From contig NZ_JACYXL010000013.1 in NCBI RefSeq assembly GCF_014842995.1, positions 1-64,000 on the forward strand: a DNA stretch of 64,000 nt, given 5' to 3'. Source of the DNA: Rhodanobacter sp. 7MK24 (lineage in GTDB: Bacteria > Pseudomonadota > Gammaproteobacteria > Xanthomonadales > Rhodanobacteraceae). The translations under genes and the position numbers were made by a program. How positions within the stretch are numbered: position 1 is the first letter of the stretch; each line of letters starts with the position of its first letter. Of the stretch, positions 16,403 to 25,032 are shown piece by piece. The notes under the pieces were generated by a model. The model saw only the letters and a program-made list of their open reading frames with translations, made no database searches and was not told the DNA's origin.

Positions 16403-16873
16403 GATGGCATCCCCTCAAGGGTGTATTAACGGAAAAGTGCCGGCGCAAAGGCCTGATGCTGCAACCCGGGGAAGGCTAGGGAACGGCGATGAAACGCCTG
16501 TGACTTGGCCTAGCCAAGTTCGTCGGCTGTCTATGCCTTTGCCGGCGTGCATGGCTTCGCGAATGCGCACGGCTGCGGGAGATCTTTCGCGCACGCGAAC
16601 GAGGGCACGCGCTTCGGGTGGAAGCGCGCATGAAATTGCGCGACGTGATTGGTGTCGCGTGACTGCTCGCACGGGCCGGTGATCCGCTGTTGTCCTGAAA
16701 AGCGATGCGTGCGGACGGGACGATCGAAAATGAAAAAGCAGGGTTTGATCCCTGCTTTTTTCACGATGCCCATTCCGGCTTGCCGTCATCCACCGCTTTC
16801 GATACATCGGACGAAGCATTCGAAAACGGCCCGCGGCATTCATGCCGCCTGCAAGACCGGCGAGGTAACCGGG
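16403..16873. other. Spacer upstream of the TonB receptor
   Basis: About 470 bp with no credible gene. It carries the receptor promoter region and the terminator hairpin at 16733-16761 that closes the phn operon. Confidence 0.45.
16733..16761 (-). terminator. Terminator after the phn operon
   Basis: AAAAAGCAGGG, loop TTTGAT, CCCTGCTTTTTT forms a stem with A/T runs on both sides, so it can work in either direction. On the minus strand it is about 110 nt past the phnM stop and is the likely end of the phn transcript. Confidence 0.85.
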
Positions 16874-18016
16874 TCAGAAAGCGCGCTGCCCACCCACCCA
16901 GACATTGCGCACGATTGGCAAACCACCCACCTCGCGCATGCGCACCACGTCGGCGCGCATGCCGGCCTTCAGCGAGCCGCGATCGCTGAAGCCCAGTGCC
17001 TTCGCCGGATTGCGGCTCACCGTCGCCATCGCCCTGGGCATCGACCAGCCGGCCTGCGCATGCAACAGGAAGGCGCCGTGCAGCAGGCTGGCCGGGACGT
17101 AGTCGGACGACAGCATGTCCAGGCGATCGGTACGCGCCAGCTCCAGCGCCGCGACATTGCCGGAGTGCGAGCCGCCGCGCACGACATTCGGCGCGCCCAT
17201 GATCGTGGTGAGTCCATGGGCATGCGCCGCATCGGCGGCTTCCTGCGTGGTCGGGAATTCGGAGATCGTCACGCCGATGCGTTGTGCGTGTTCCACTTGC
17301 CGCGCGTCGGTATCGTCGTGGCTGGCCAGCACCACGTCGCGGCCGTGGGCCATGGCCAGCACGGCGCTTTCATGCCGGGCGCTGTAGTGCGCCTGCTGTT
17401 CGGTGCGGCGCTTCACCACGTCGGCGAACTCGTCTTCCGTCCAGGTCATGTGGTTCTTGCTGTAGTACTTGCGGTATTGCGCGAGGTCGCGGTACTGGCG
17501 CTGGCCCGGCGTGTGGTCCATCAGCGAGACCAGCCGCACGCTGCCATGGTCCATCAGCGGTTCCAGAGTTTCCAGCAGGCGCGGATAGGCCAGTTCGCAG
17601 CGCAGGTGGATCCAGTGGTCGGCGCGCAGCGCGCCGGTGGCCTGGCCTTCGAGGATGGCGTCGTAGGTGCTGCGCAAGGTGTCGATGCGCACGCTTTCCT
17701 CTTCCACGTCGCCCACCGACAGCGCGTCGAATACCGTTGTGATGCCGGCCGCCACCACCTGGGCGTCATGCGTCAGCACCGCCGGGATCGATGGCCACAG
17801 CACGCCGGCGCGCGGCATCAGGTGTTTTTCGAGATTGTCGGTGTGCAGTTCGATCAGGCCCGGGACGACGTAGTCGCCTTCGCAGTCGATGGCGTTCGGC
17901 GCCTGCGTCGATCCTTCTTCTACCAGCCGGATCATGCCGTTGCGGGCGATCAGGGTGCCGTGGATCACGCCATCGTCGAGCACGATGCGCGCATTGGTCA
18001 AAGCTAAATCGTTCAT
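16874..18016 (-). CDS. phnM: Ribose 1-methylphosphonate 5-triphosphate diphosphohydrolase PhnM
   Basis: The 380-residue product is the usual length for PhnM. The amidohydrolase-type metal-site motif GLIELHTDNLEKH lies near residue 54, and VVLASHDDTDARQ and DMLSSDYVPASLLHG are the further family blocks. PhnM removes diphosphate from alpha-D-ribose 1-methylphosphonate 5-triphosphate, giving the 5-phosphate that PhnJ cleaves. It is the last gene of the minus-strand phn operon, 38 nt after phnL. I chose MNDLALTNARIV at 18016; the frame is open further up but overlaps phnL. Confidence 0.95.
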   Translation of the reverse strand: MNDLALTNARIVLDDGVIHGTLIARNGMIRLVEEGSTQAPNAIDCEGDYVVPGLIELHTDNLEKHLMPRAGVLWPSIPAVLTHDAQVVAAGITTVFDALSVGDVEEESVRIDTLRSTYDAILEGQATGALRADHWIHLRCELAYPRLLETLEPLMDHGSVRLVSLMDHTPGQRQYRDLAQYRKYYSKNHMTWTEDEFADVVKRRTEQQAHYSARHESAVLAMAHGRDVVLASHDDTDARQVEHAQRIGVTISEFPTTQEAADAAHAHGLTTIMGAPNVVRGGSHSGNVAALELARTDRLDMLSSDYVPASLLHGAFLLHAQAGWSMPRAMATVSRNPAKALGFSDRGSLKAGMRADVVRMREVGGLPIVRNVWVGGQRAF

Positions 18017-18054
18017 GGTGGTCTCGACGCAAAGGTCCGCAGGTTCAAAAGGGA

Positions 18055-18756
18055 TCAGGCAGCTTCGAGCGCCTGCATGAGGAACAGGCGCGTGGCGACG
18101 CGGTCGCGCATGTCTTCGTCGTGGAATATGCCGAGCACTGCCGAACCGTCGGCGCGCGCTTCGGCAAGCAGCTGCGCCACCACGTCGCGGTTCGCGGCAT
18201 CCAGCGACGCGGTAGGTTCGTCCAGCAACAGGATCGGTCGGCGCACGATCAAGCCGCGCGCGATGTTCACGCGTTGCTGTTCGCCGCCGGAAAAAGTGCC
18301 CGGCGGCAGCAGCCACAGGCGCTCTGGCACGTTCAGCCGGTGCAGCAAGTTGCCGGCGCGCTGGCGCGCCTCCCGTTCGTCCATGCCGGCCTGCAGCAGC
18401 GGCTCGGCGACGATGTCCAGCGCAGGCACGCGCGGAATCACGCGCAGGAACTGGCTGACGTAACCCAACGTATGGCGGCGCACGTCCAGTACCTCGTGCG
18501 GCATGGCCCTGGCCAGGTCGAGCCAGCGCCCGGCATGGCGCACATGCACCGCGCCGAAGCTTGCGCGGTAGTTGGCGTAGATCACGCGCAGCAGCGTGCT
18601 CTTGCCCGCGCCGGAGGGGCCAGACAGCACCACGCATTCGCCCGCGTGCAGGCGCAGGTCCAGCCCGCGCAGCACGTCCAGGCGCGCGCCGTGCTGGTGG
18701 TGGAGTTCAAACGACTTGCCAACGTCGCGCAGTTCGAGCATCAGGGCAGCGGTCAT
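18055..18756 (-). CDS. phnL: C-P lyase complex ABC-type ATPase PhnL
   Basis: The 233-residue ABC ATPase has Walker A GPSGAGKSTLL near residue 41, signature FSGGEQQRVNIARGL, and Walker B ILLLDEPTASLD. PhnL is one of the two ABC-fold ATPases of the carbon-phosphorus lyase machinery. It is needed for the early steps on phosphonates but is not a membrane transporter. Its ATG overlaps the phnK stop (ATGA at 18753-18756), showing translational coupling. The start MTAALMLELRDVGKSF matches the family length. Confidence 0.95.
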   Translation of the reverse strand: MTAALMLELRDVGKSFELHHQHGARLDVLRGLDLRLHAGECVVLSGPSGAGKSTLLRVIYANYRASFGAVHVRHAGRWLDLARAMPHEVLDVRRHTLGYVSQFLRVIPRVPALDIVAEPLLQAGMDEREARQRAGNLLHRLNVPERLWLLPPGTFSGGEQQRVNIARGLIVRRPILLLDEPTASLDAANRDVVAQLLAEARADGSAVLGIFHDEDMRDRVATRLFLMQALEAA

Positions 18757-19523
18757 GTCGTCAGTACCGAGGAAACGAGCAATTGCGTGTAGGGATGTTG
18801 CGGGTCGTCGAGGATCTGGTCGGTGAGCCCGGTTTCGACCACGCGCCCCCCCTGCATCACGAGGGTGCGGGCGGCGAGCAGGCGGGCGACCGCCAGGTCG
18901 TGCGTCACCATCACCGCGGCCAGGCCCAGCTCGTTCACCAGCCGGCGCAGCAGGTCGAGGATGCGCGCCTGCACCGATACGTCGAGACCGGCGGTCGGCT
19001 CGTCCATGAACACCAGCCGCGGCTGCGTCACCAGGGTGCGCGCGATCTGCAGGCGTTGCTGCATGCCGCCGGAAAAACTGGTTGGCGCGTCGTCGATGCG
19101 CGCGGGATCGATCTCCACCCGCTCCAACCAGCCCCGCGCGATGCCGCGCAACTGGCTGTAATTGCGCATTCCCAGCGCCATCAGGCGTTCGGCGACATTG
19201 GCGCCGGCACTCACGTTGAGGCGCAAGCCGTCGCGCGGATTCTGCGTGACGAAACCCCACTCCTCGCGCGCCAGACGGCGGCGGTCGGCCTCGCCCAGCG
19301 CACCCAGTTCCAGCCAGCCACCGCCGCGCTGGCGATAGCGCACCGAACCGGAAGATGGTGCCTGTTGCGCGGCCACCGTATTGAGCAGGGTCGACTTGCC
19401 CGAACCCGATTCGCCCACGATGCACAGCAACTCGCCCGGGTGCAGGTCGAAGCTCACGTCCTCGCAGCCGATGCGCTGGCCGTAGCGGCGGCCCAGCCCG
19501 CGTACTTGCAGCAGCGCGCTCAT
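18753..19523 (-). CDS. phnK: C-P lyase complex ATPase PhnK
   Basis: The 256-residue ABC ATPase has Walker A GESGSGKSTLLN, signature FSGGMQQRLQIARTL and Walker B RLVFMDEPTAGLD. It carries the C-terminal extension (DDPQHPYTQLLVSSV) also seen in oligopeptide-transporter ATPases, to which PhnK is related. PhnK docks on the PhnGHIJ core of the C-P lyase. It overlaps phnJ at its 5' end (19520-19523) and phnL at its 3' end by ATGA. Confidence 0.95.
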   Translation of the reverse strand: MSALLQVRGLGRRYGQRIGCEDVSFDLHPGELLCIVGESGSGKSTLLNTVAAQQAPSSGSVRYRQRGGGWLELGALGEADRRRLAREEWGFVTQNPRDGLRLNVSAGANVAERLMALGMRNYSQLRGIARGWLERVEIDPARIDDAPTSFSGGMQQRLQIARTLVTQPRLVFMDEPTAGLDVSVQARILDLLRRLVNELGLAAVMVTHDLAVARLLAARTLVMQGGRVVETGLTDQILDDPQHPYTQLLVSSVLTT

Positions 19524-20353
19524 GCTTGCGCCTCCATGCGGTGGCCGCTGCAGAAATCGGTATCCGAGCAGACGAACATGCGCGTGCCGCGATCGTCCAC
19601 GACGACCTCGTCCAGATAGCTTTCGCCGGAGCCGCACAGCTCGCACTGCTGCTCCCAGCGCTGGATCTCGAACGGATGGTCGTCGAAGGCCAGGCTTTCC
19701 ACGCTCGTATACGGCGGGATCGCGTAGAGCCGCTTCTCGCGTCCCGCGCCGAACAGCATCAGGGCCGGCGAGCGGTCGAGCTTGGGGTTGTCGAACTTCG
19801 GGATCGGCGACGGCGAGGTGAGGAAGCGCCCGTCGACCAGCACGGGATAGTCGTAGCTGGTGGCAATGTGTCCATACTGGGCAATGTCCTCGTACAACTT
19901 CACGTGCATCAATCCGTAATCGGCCAGCGCATGCAGGGTGCGCGTCTCGGCTTCGCGCGGCTCCAGGGTGCGCAGCGGTTCGGGCTCGGGCACCTGGAAC
20001 ACAAGGATCTGATCTTCGCGCAGCGATGTTTCAGGAATGCGGTGGCGGGTCTGGATCAGGGTGGCCTCTGCCGTGTGCTCGGTGGTGGCCACGCCCGCGA
20101 CGCGGTGGAAGAAGCGGCGGATGTTCACCGCATTGGTGGTGTCGTCCGCGCCCTGGTCGATCACTTTCAGCACGTCATCGGGCCCGAGCAGGGCCGCGGT
20201 GACCTGGATGCCGCCGGTGCCCCAGCCGTACGGCAAGGGCATTTCGCGGCTGCCGAACGGCACCTGGTAGCCGGGAATGGCCACGGCCTTCAGCAGCGCG
20301 CGGCGCAACATGCGCTTGGTGTCTTCGTCGAGGAAAGCAAAGTTGTAGGTCAT
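19520..20353 (-). CDS. phnJ: Alpha-D-ribose 1-methylphosphonate 5-phosphate C-P lyase PhnJ
   Basis: The 277-residue radical-SAM-dependent enzyme breaks the carbon-phosphorus bond and releases alkane plus a cyclic ribose phosphate. The unusual iron-sulfur motif C-x2-C-x21-C-x5-C is complete, at Cys 237, 240, 262 and 268; the last matches the catalytic Cys 272 of E. coli. The N-terminal block GYQVPFGSREMPLPYGWGTG is highly conserved in PhnJ. ATGA overlaps join it to phnI upstream and phnK downstream. All key residues are present, so it should be active. Confidence 0.97.
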   Translation of the reverse strand: MTYNFAFLDEDTKRMLRRALLKAVAIPGYQVPFGSREMPLPYGWGTGGIQVTAALLGPDDVLKVIDQGADDTTNAVNIRRFFHRVAGVATTEHTAEATLIQTRHRIPETSLREDQILVFQVPEPEPLRTLEPREAETRTLHALADYGLMHVKLYEDIAQYGHIATSYDYPVLVDGRFLTSPSPIPKFDNPKLDRSPALMLFGAGREKRLYAIPPYTSVESLAFDDHPFEIQRWEQQCELCGSGESYLDEVVVDDRGTRMFVCSDTDFCSGHRMEAQA

Positions 20354-21453
20354 GACCGCTGCCCACCCGCTGCGCTCAGGGGCTGCTCCTCGGCATCCGT
20401 GGCGTGCTGTGCCGCGAGCGTGCGCAGCAGCGACAGCTCCGCCTGGAAATCCACGTAATGCGGCAGCTTCAGGTGCTGCACGAAACCGGAGGCTTCCACG
20501 CTGTCCGAATGCGACAGCACGAACTCCTGGTTCTGCGCGGGCGCATGGTTCGGTTCGGCGAGCTCGTCGCAGCGCAACGCGCGATCCACCAGCGCCATGG
20601 CCATCGCCTTGCGCTCGCCTTCGCCCATGGTCAGGCCGTAGCCGCGGGTGAACTGCGGCGGCACGCCGTTGCCGCCGTGGAACTGGTTGATCATCTGGCA
20701 TTCGGTCAGCACGATGCTGCCGATCTCGATGGCGAAGCCCAGCTCTTCCGGGCAGATCCGCACGTCCACTTCGCCCATGCGGATCTCGCCCGCGAACGGA
20801 TGGCTTTCGGCATAGCCGCGCTGGGTCGAATACGCCATGCCGAGCAGGAAGCCTTCGTCGCCGCGCGACAGGTTCTGCAGGCGGGTCGCACGGTCGGCCG
20901 GGAACATCAGCGGTTCGCGCGTGAGGTCGACCGGTTCCGGATCGCTGCCGGGTTCGATCCGCTCGATCAGCGCTTCCGCGTCCAGCAGGTCCAGCACACG
21001 CGGCATGTCCGACGGCAACGGCACATCGGCCGGCGCCACTTCTGCCGCGACCGCAGCATCGAAATCCAGCAGGCGCTGCGTGTAGTCGTAGGTGGGGCCC
21101 AGCACCTGCCCGCCCGGAATGTCCTTGAAGGTGCCCGAGACGCGGCGGCGTACGCGCATCGCGGTGGTGTCCAGCGGCAGCGTGTAGCCGAAGCGCGGCA
21201 AGGTGGTGCGATAGGCGCGCAGCAGGAAGATCGCTTCCAGCATGTCGCCGGCGGCCTGGCGGATCGCCAGCGCGGCCAGCTCCTCGTCGTACAACGAGCC
21301 CTCCTGCATCACCCGCGCCACGCCCAGGCGCAGCTGCCCGCGGATCTGCGCAAGCTCCAGTTCGGGCACGGCGGTGTCGCCACGACGCGCCTCGGCCAAC
21401 AATTCCAGCGAGCGGGCGATCGCCTGCTCGCCGCCTTTCACGGCAACGTACAT
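20350..21453 (-). CDS. phnI: C-P lyase core subunit PhnI
   Basis: The 367-residue product starts MYVAVKGGEQAIARSLELL, the standard PhnI opening. It also shows SGTFKDIPGGQVLGPTYDYT and the conserved ECQMINQFHGGNGVPPQF block. PhnI is the nucleosidase that, with PhnG, H and L, transfers ribose triphosphate to the phosphonate. The gene begins directly after the phnH stop and overlaps phnJ by 4 nt. Confidence 0.95.
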   Translation of the reverse strand: MYVAVKGGEQAIARSLELLAEARRGDTAVPELELAQIRGQLRLGVARVMQEGSLYDEELAALAIRQAAGDMLEAIFLLRAYRTTLPRFGYTLPLDTTAMRVRRRVSGTFKDIPGGQVLGPTYDYTQRLLDFDAAVAAEVAPADVPLPSDMPRVLDLLDAEALIERIEPGSDPEPVDLTREPLMFPADRATRLQNLSRGDEGFLLGMAYSTQRGYAESHPFAGEIRMGEVDVRICPEELGFAIEIGSIVLTECQMINQFHGGNGVPPQFTRGYGLTMGEGERKAMAMALVDRALRCDELAEPNHAPAQNQEFVLSHSDSVEASGFVQHLKLPHYVDFQAELSLLRTLAAQHATDAEEQPLSAAGGQRS

Positions 21454-22044
21454 TCAGCCCTCCAGCAGGCGTGTCGTGCGCGGCAGGGCAAGTACCTGCT
21501 GCCCGGCGACGAAGAACAGGTCGATGCCGAGCGGAAGCAGCGCGGCCAGTGCGGCACGTTGCTGCCAGAAGTCGGCAGGCAAGCCGTCGATGGCGACGGT
21601 TTCGGTGTCGCGGATACCCGGGCCGGCGAACGTGTTGCCTGCCCCACCCGCGGCAACGGGATTTATCGCTGCCAACTGGATGATCAGGCTGGCGGAGCGA
21701 TCCGGGTAACGCATGTCGCCACACGCAAACGCATCCAGCGGCGGCATCGACGCGGGATTGGTAATCAGCGCGAAGTCGGCATCCTGCGGCCGGTCCGCCA
21801 GCTTCAGGCCGGCATGGAAGCGCAGGTGGCGGACCACCTCGTCTTCCGGCTGCTGCAACCACACGGAGGTGGTCGCATCGCAAAGCGTCAGCACGATCGC
21901 CATCGCGGCCGGTGCGGCCGGCGCGGGTGCGGGCGGCAATACCGGCAGCGTGCGCGGCACGGCTGGGCGCGCCATCGCCTGCAGCAGTTCGCGGAAGTTG
22001 CTCTGGCTGTCAAACACGGGATTGGCAAAGGCGGCCAGCATCAT
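21454..22044 (-). CDS. phnH: C-P lyase core subunit PhnH
   Basis: The 196-residue product has the typical PhnH start AAFANPVFDSQSNFRELLQA and the pieces FALITNPASMPP, YPDRSASLIIQL and GIRDTETVAIDG. PhnH is a subunit of the PhnGHIJ core, with a PLP-transferase-like fold but no PLP role. The start is at one of two adjacent ATGs; the first overlaps the phnG stop. Confidence 0.95.
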   Translation of the reverse strand: MMLAAFANPVFDSQSNFRELLQAMARPAVPRTLPVLPPAPAPAAPAAMAIVLTLCDATTSVWLQQPEDEVVRHLRFHAGLKLADRPQDADFALITNPASMPPLDAFACGDMRYPDRSASLIIQLAAINPVAAGGAGNTFAGPGIRDTETVAIDGLPADFWQQRAALAALLPLGIDLFFVAGQQVLALPRTTRLLEG

Positions 22045-22487
22045 TCGCCCCGTACCACGGTGAAGAATTCCACCTTGCTCGCGGCGGCCTTGCGGCTCGC
22101 CTCGTCGCGACGACAGTCCAGCGCACGGCGCAGCGGTTCGACCACCTGCATGCGCAACGACGCATGCCTGTCGGCATCCTGCAGCATCGCATCGGCCAGC
22201 GCCGCCAGCTCGGCGTGGCGCGTATCGCTGCCGCGCACCCAGGCATGGCCGATGTGGCCGCCGGCCTGCACGCTGCAGCGGGTGACGGTGACCTCGCCGA
22301 AATTGAACTGCGGGCCGGTGCCGCCAACGCGGCCGCGCAACATGTACAGGCCGGTCTGCGCCGGGCGCAGCCATGCGGTGTCGGCCGGCGGCGCGAAGGC
22401 GCCCATCGCCTGCACCAGCTCGGCCGGATCGGCCTGCGCCAGCAGCGACATCCAGTGCGGGCGCGCCAGGTGGGGGGAGGTGTCCAT
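22041..22487 (-). CDS. phnG: C-P lyase core subunit PhnG
   Basis: The 148-residue product is the usual size. Conserved PhnG blocks are RPHWMSLLAQADPAEL, GRVGGTGPQFNFGEVTVTR and GHIGHAWVRGSDTRHAE. It is the first gene of the minus-strand phn operon, 25 nt from the palindrome at 22513-22530. A GAGGAA sequence lies upstream of its ATG. Confidence 0.95.
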   Translation of the reverse strand: MDTSPHLARPHWMSLLAQADPAELVQAMGAFAPPADTAWLRPAQTGLYMLRGRVGGTGPQFNFGEVTVTRCSVQAGGHIGHAWVRGSDTRHAELAALADAMLQDADRHASLRMQVVEPLRRALDCRRDEASRKAAASKVEFFTVVRGE

Positions 22488-22512
22488 CGGGTGTTCCTCG
22501 GCTTGTCACAAA

Positions 22513-22530
22513 TGTCTAGTTATCTAGACA
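22513..22530. promoter_or_regulatory. Palindromic operator of the phn locus, probable PhnF site
   Basis: TGTCTAG-TTAT-CTAGACA is a perfect inverted repeat with 7-bp arms in the 136-bp gap between divergent phnG and phnF. GntR/HutC regulators bind short palindromes of this kind, and PhnF sites described elsewhere contain a CTAGA core. It would let PhnF repress the minus-strand operon and possibly its own gene. Confidence 0.75.
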
Positions 22531-22623
22531 GGCGGCGGCGCCTGCATGGCGCCACTGGTGAGTCATTGCAGCAGGCCAGCGTGCCGTTGCCATGACGGTG
22601 AATAGACAGGTTGAGGACGTGGT

Positions 22624-23355
22624 ATGAGCGAAATCGAACGCGGACGTGGCGTCGCGCTGTGGAGCCAGATCAGCGGCATCCTCGCGTCGGAGATCCTCAA
22701 GGGGCAGCCGCGCCAGGGCGCGCAACTGCCGTCGGCGCAGGAGCTGGCCGCACGCTTCGACGTCAACCGCCACACCGTGCGCCGCGCGATCGCCGCGCTG
22801 GAGGAACGCAACCTGGTGCGCACCGAGCAGGGACGCGGCAGCTTCGTGCAGGAGCAGACGATGGATTACCTCATCAGCCGCCGCACGCGCTTCGCGCAGA
22901 ACATGCGCAACCTCAATGTCGAAGCCGACATGGAGTTCCTGGAGGAAGCGCGCGAGATCGCGCCGCCGAAGGTCGCCCAGGCACTGGGCCTGGGCCGCCA
23001 CGAATACGTCTACCGCATCGAAACGCTGGACCATGCCGACGGCCATGTCGTCGACTACAGCACCGCCTACTTCCCCGTCGCACGCTTTCCCGACTTCCCC
23101 GCCGTGTACCGCCGGCTGCGCTCGGTCACCCGCGCGCTGGCCGAATTCGGCGTGGCCGACTACGAGCGCAAACACACCCGTGTTTCCGCACGCCTGCCCG
23201 ACGCCCACACTGCACGCCTGATGAAGCAGCCGGCGAGCCGGCCCGTGCTCCACGTGCAATCGATCAACGTCGACACGCGCGGCATGCCTGTGCAATACGG
23301 CATCACGCGCTTCTCCGGCGACTGGGTGCAACTCGTGCTGATGGCAGGCCACTGA
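22624..23355 (+). CDS. phnF: GntR/HutC-family regulator PhnF
   Basis: The 243-residue product has an N-terminal winged helix with the recognition region LPSAQELAARFDVNRHTVRR at about 38-57 and a C-terminal UTRA effector domain from about 100. PhnF represses phn genes until phosphonate or phosphate-stress signals arrive. It diverges from phnG across the palindromic operator. Its TGA overlaps the ATG of the DUF1045 gene (TGATG), so it heads a three-gene unit. Confidence 0.92.
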   Translation: MSEIERGRGVALWSQISGILASEILKGQPRQGAQLPSAQELAARFDVNRHTVRRAIAALEERNLVRTEQGRGSFVQEQTMDYLISRRTRFAQNMRNLNVEADMEFLEEAREIAPPKVAQALGLGRHEYVYRIETLDHADGHVVDYSTAYFPVARFPDFPAVYRRLRSVTRALAEFGVADYERKHTRVSARLPDAHTARLMKQPASRPVLHVQSINVDTRGMPVQYGITRFSGDWVQLVLMAGH

Positions 23356-24011
23356 TGCGTTATGCCGTGTATTTCTGCCCGCCCGCGGGCAGCGGACTGG
23401 ACGCGCTCGGGCGCGAATGGCTGTCCGCCAGACACATCGCGGGCATCGCGCCAGAGCGTTGGCGCACCTTGACCGCCAACGTGCGCCGCTACGGTTGGCA
23501 CGCCACGCTGTGCGCGCCGTTCGCCCTGGCCGAAGCGGCCGGCTACGACGAGCTGCGCCGCGAGGTCGCCGATATCGCGCGGCACGCCAGCGTCATCGAA
23601 CTTGCCATGCAACTGGACCATCTCGCGGGCTTTCTCGCGCTGCGGCCGCATGACGACGAGCAAGACGTCCACACCCTGGCCGATCAATGCGTGCGCCGCC
23701 TCAACCCGCTGCGCGCGCCGAACAGCGAGGCTACCTGGCAGCGGCGTGCGCCACACCTCGACGCAGCGGAGCTCGCGCTGTTCCGCCAGTACGGCTATCC
23801 CTACGTGCTCGATCGCTATCGCTTCCACATGACGGTATCCGCGCCGGCCAGCGAAACCGAAACGCAGGCGATGCGCGCATGGTTTGCGCCAAGGCTGGCC
23901 GACCGCCCGGTCGCGCGCATCGACGCGCTCACCCTCTGCCAGGAAAAAGCGCCCGACCAACCGTTCGAGCCGCTCGAACGGATTCCCCTCGGCACGGGAG
24001 CGGCGGCATGA
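23355..24011 (+). CDS. DUF1045 phosphonate-locus protein with 2H phosphoesterase motifs
   Basis: The 218-residue product matches the DUF1045 family, found beside C-P lyase genes (MRYAVYFCPPAGSGL, then LGREWL). Two HxT motifs are visible: GWHATLCAPF near residue 50 and RFHMTVSAP near residue 158. This pair is the catalytic signature of 2H phosphoesterases, which open 2',3'-cyclic or related cyclic phosphates. The C-P lyase releases ribose 1,2-cyclic phosphate 5-phosphate, which in E. coli PhnP opens before PhnN acts. No phnP is seen here, and the gene lies directly before phnN, so it is a good candidate for that step. Family membership is well supported; the reaction is inference. Confidence 0.88.
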   Translation: MRYAVYFCPPAGSGLDALGREWLSARHIAGIAPERWRTLTANVRRYGWHATLCAPFALAEAAGYDELRREVADIARHASVIELAMQLDHLAGFLALRPHDDEQDVHTLADQCVRRLNPLRAPNSEATWQRRAPHLDAAELALFRQYGYPYVLDRYRFHMTVSAPASETETQAMRAWFAPRLADRPVARIDALTLCQEKAPDQPFEPLERIPLGTGAAA

Positions 24012-24595
24012 GCACGGGCCGCCTGTATTACGTGATGGGTCCATCCGGCGCGGGCAAGGACAGCGTGCTGGCGTGGGTGCGAGAACACGGCGTGCCGCTT
24101 GGCGTGTTGTGCGCGCACCGCTACATCACCCGGCCCGCGCACGCCGGCGGCGAGAACCATATTGCGCTGAGCGTGGCGGAATTCCGCTCGCGCGAGCAGC
24201 GCGGCCTGTTCGCACTGACCTGGAAAGCCCACGGCCTGCATTACGGTATCGGCAGCGAAGTGAGGCATTGGTTGACGCGCGGTGCCGATGTGCTGGTAAA
24301 CGGCTCGCGCGGTGCGTATGCGCTGGCTTGCGAGCGGTTTCCCGCCTTGCACCCCGTGTTGATTACCGCGAGCCCGGAAACGATCGCGCTCCGCCTCGCC
24401 GCTCGCGGGCGCGAATCGGAAGCCGAGATCGCCGCGCGCATCGCACGCCTGGATACCTATCCGGTTCCGCCGGACAGCATCGTCATCCACAACGACGGTT
24501 GCCTTGCGGAAGCCGGCTCAAGTTTGCTGCAGGCGATCCGGCCCGACTCGCAGGTCGAACGGCAACATGCCTCCGCCCCCGTATCGGCAGGATAA
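24008..24595 (+). CDS. phnN: Ribose 1,5-bisphosphate phosphokinase PhnN
   Basis: The 195-residue P-loop kinase has Walker A GPSGAGKDSVLAWVR at about residues 11-25 and a guanylate-kinase-like block (YITRPAHAGGENH, ALTWKAHGLHYGI, VNGSRGAY). It phosphorylates ribose 1,5-bisphosphate to PRPP, returning the sugar of C-P lyase substrates to nucleotide metabolism. It overlaps the DUF1045 stop by ATGA. Confidence 0.93.
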   Translation: MSTGRLYYVMGPSGAGKDSVLAWVREHGVPLGVLCAHRYITRPAHAGGENHIALSVAEFRSREQRGLFALTWKAHGLHYGIGSEVRHWLTRGADVLVNGSRGAYALACERFPALHPVLITASPETIALRLAARGRESEAEIAARIARLDTYPVPPDSIVIHNDGCLAEAGSSLLQAIRPDSQVERQHASAPVSAG

Positions 24596-24636
24596 GGGCG
24601 CACACCGAAACCAACACAGGCGCAATCGCACGCGGG

Positions 24637-24981
24637 CTACTTGCCGCGCTTGCCCGATGCCGAGGGCTTGCGCGGCTTCGGTACGGGCATCAGTGCCGCC
24701 GTCTCGAGGAACAGGCGGCGGATCGCATCCGAATCGTCCAGCAACTCGTCAGCCACCGGATAGTCCTTGGCACCGGGATACGGCGGCCGCTGCGGAAGCC
24801 CCGGCGCCAGCGTCGCCGCCGCAGCGGAAGGCTTCACGAACAGGCTGTTGTCGCAGGCAAAGGCAACCACCTTGCCATCGACGTACAGCGCGTACTCGCC
24901 GAACATCTTCTTGTGCGTGAGCCGGTCGCCAAGCGCGACCTGCTCGCTCACGTAATCGATGTAATCGCTGTCAGTGGCCAT
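24637..24981 (-). CDS. TfoX/Sxy N-terminal domain protein
   Basis: The 114-residue product contains the TfoX N-terminal fold: KKMFGEYALYVDGKVVAFAC, then NSLFVKPSA. The end is basic and proline-rich (PKPRKPSASGKRGK). TfoX/Sxy proteins act in competence regulation in Haemophilus and Vibrio, but stand-alone N-terminal-domain proteins are widespread and mostly uncharacterised, so no competence role is claimed. It converges with phnN and precedes the DUF1304 gene on the same strand region. Confidence 0.82.
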   Translation of the reverse strand: MATDSDYIDYVSEQVALGDRLTHKKMFGEYALYVDGKVVAFACDNSLFVKPSAAAATLAPGLPQRPPYPGAKDYPVADELLDDSDAIRRLFLETAALMPVPKPRKPSASGKRGK

Positions 24982-25032
24982 ACGTGCGGGAACCTCGAGC
25001 CTGTATCGAATCGCGTTGCATGCCGCCGGTCC

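Noticed and set aside
13616-16429. Very long plus-strand open frame opposite the TonB receptor
   Set aside because: Its translation is Arg/Val/His-rich with no family likeness. It is the GC-driven antisense shadow of a clear receptor gene.
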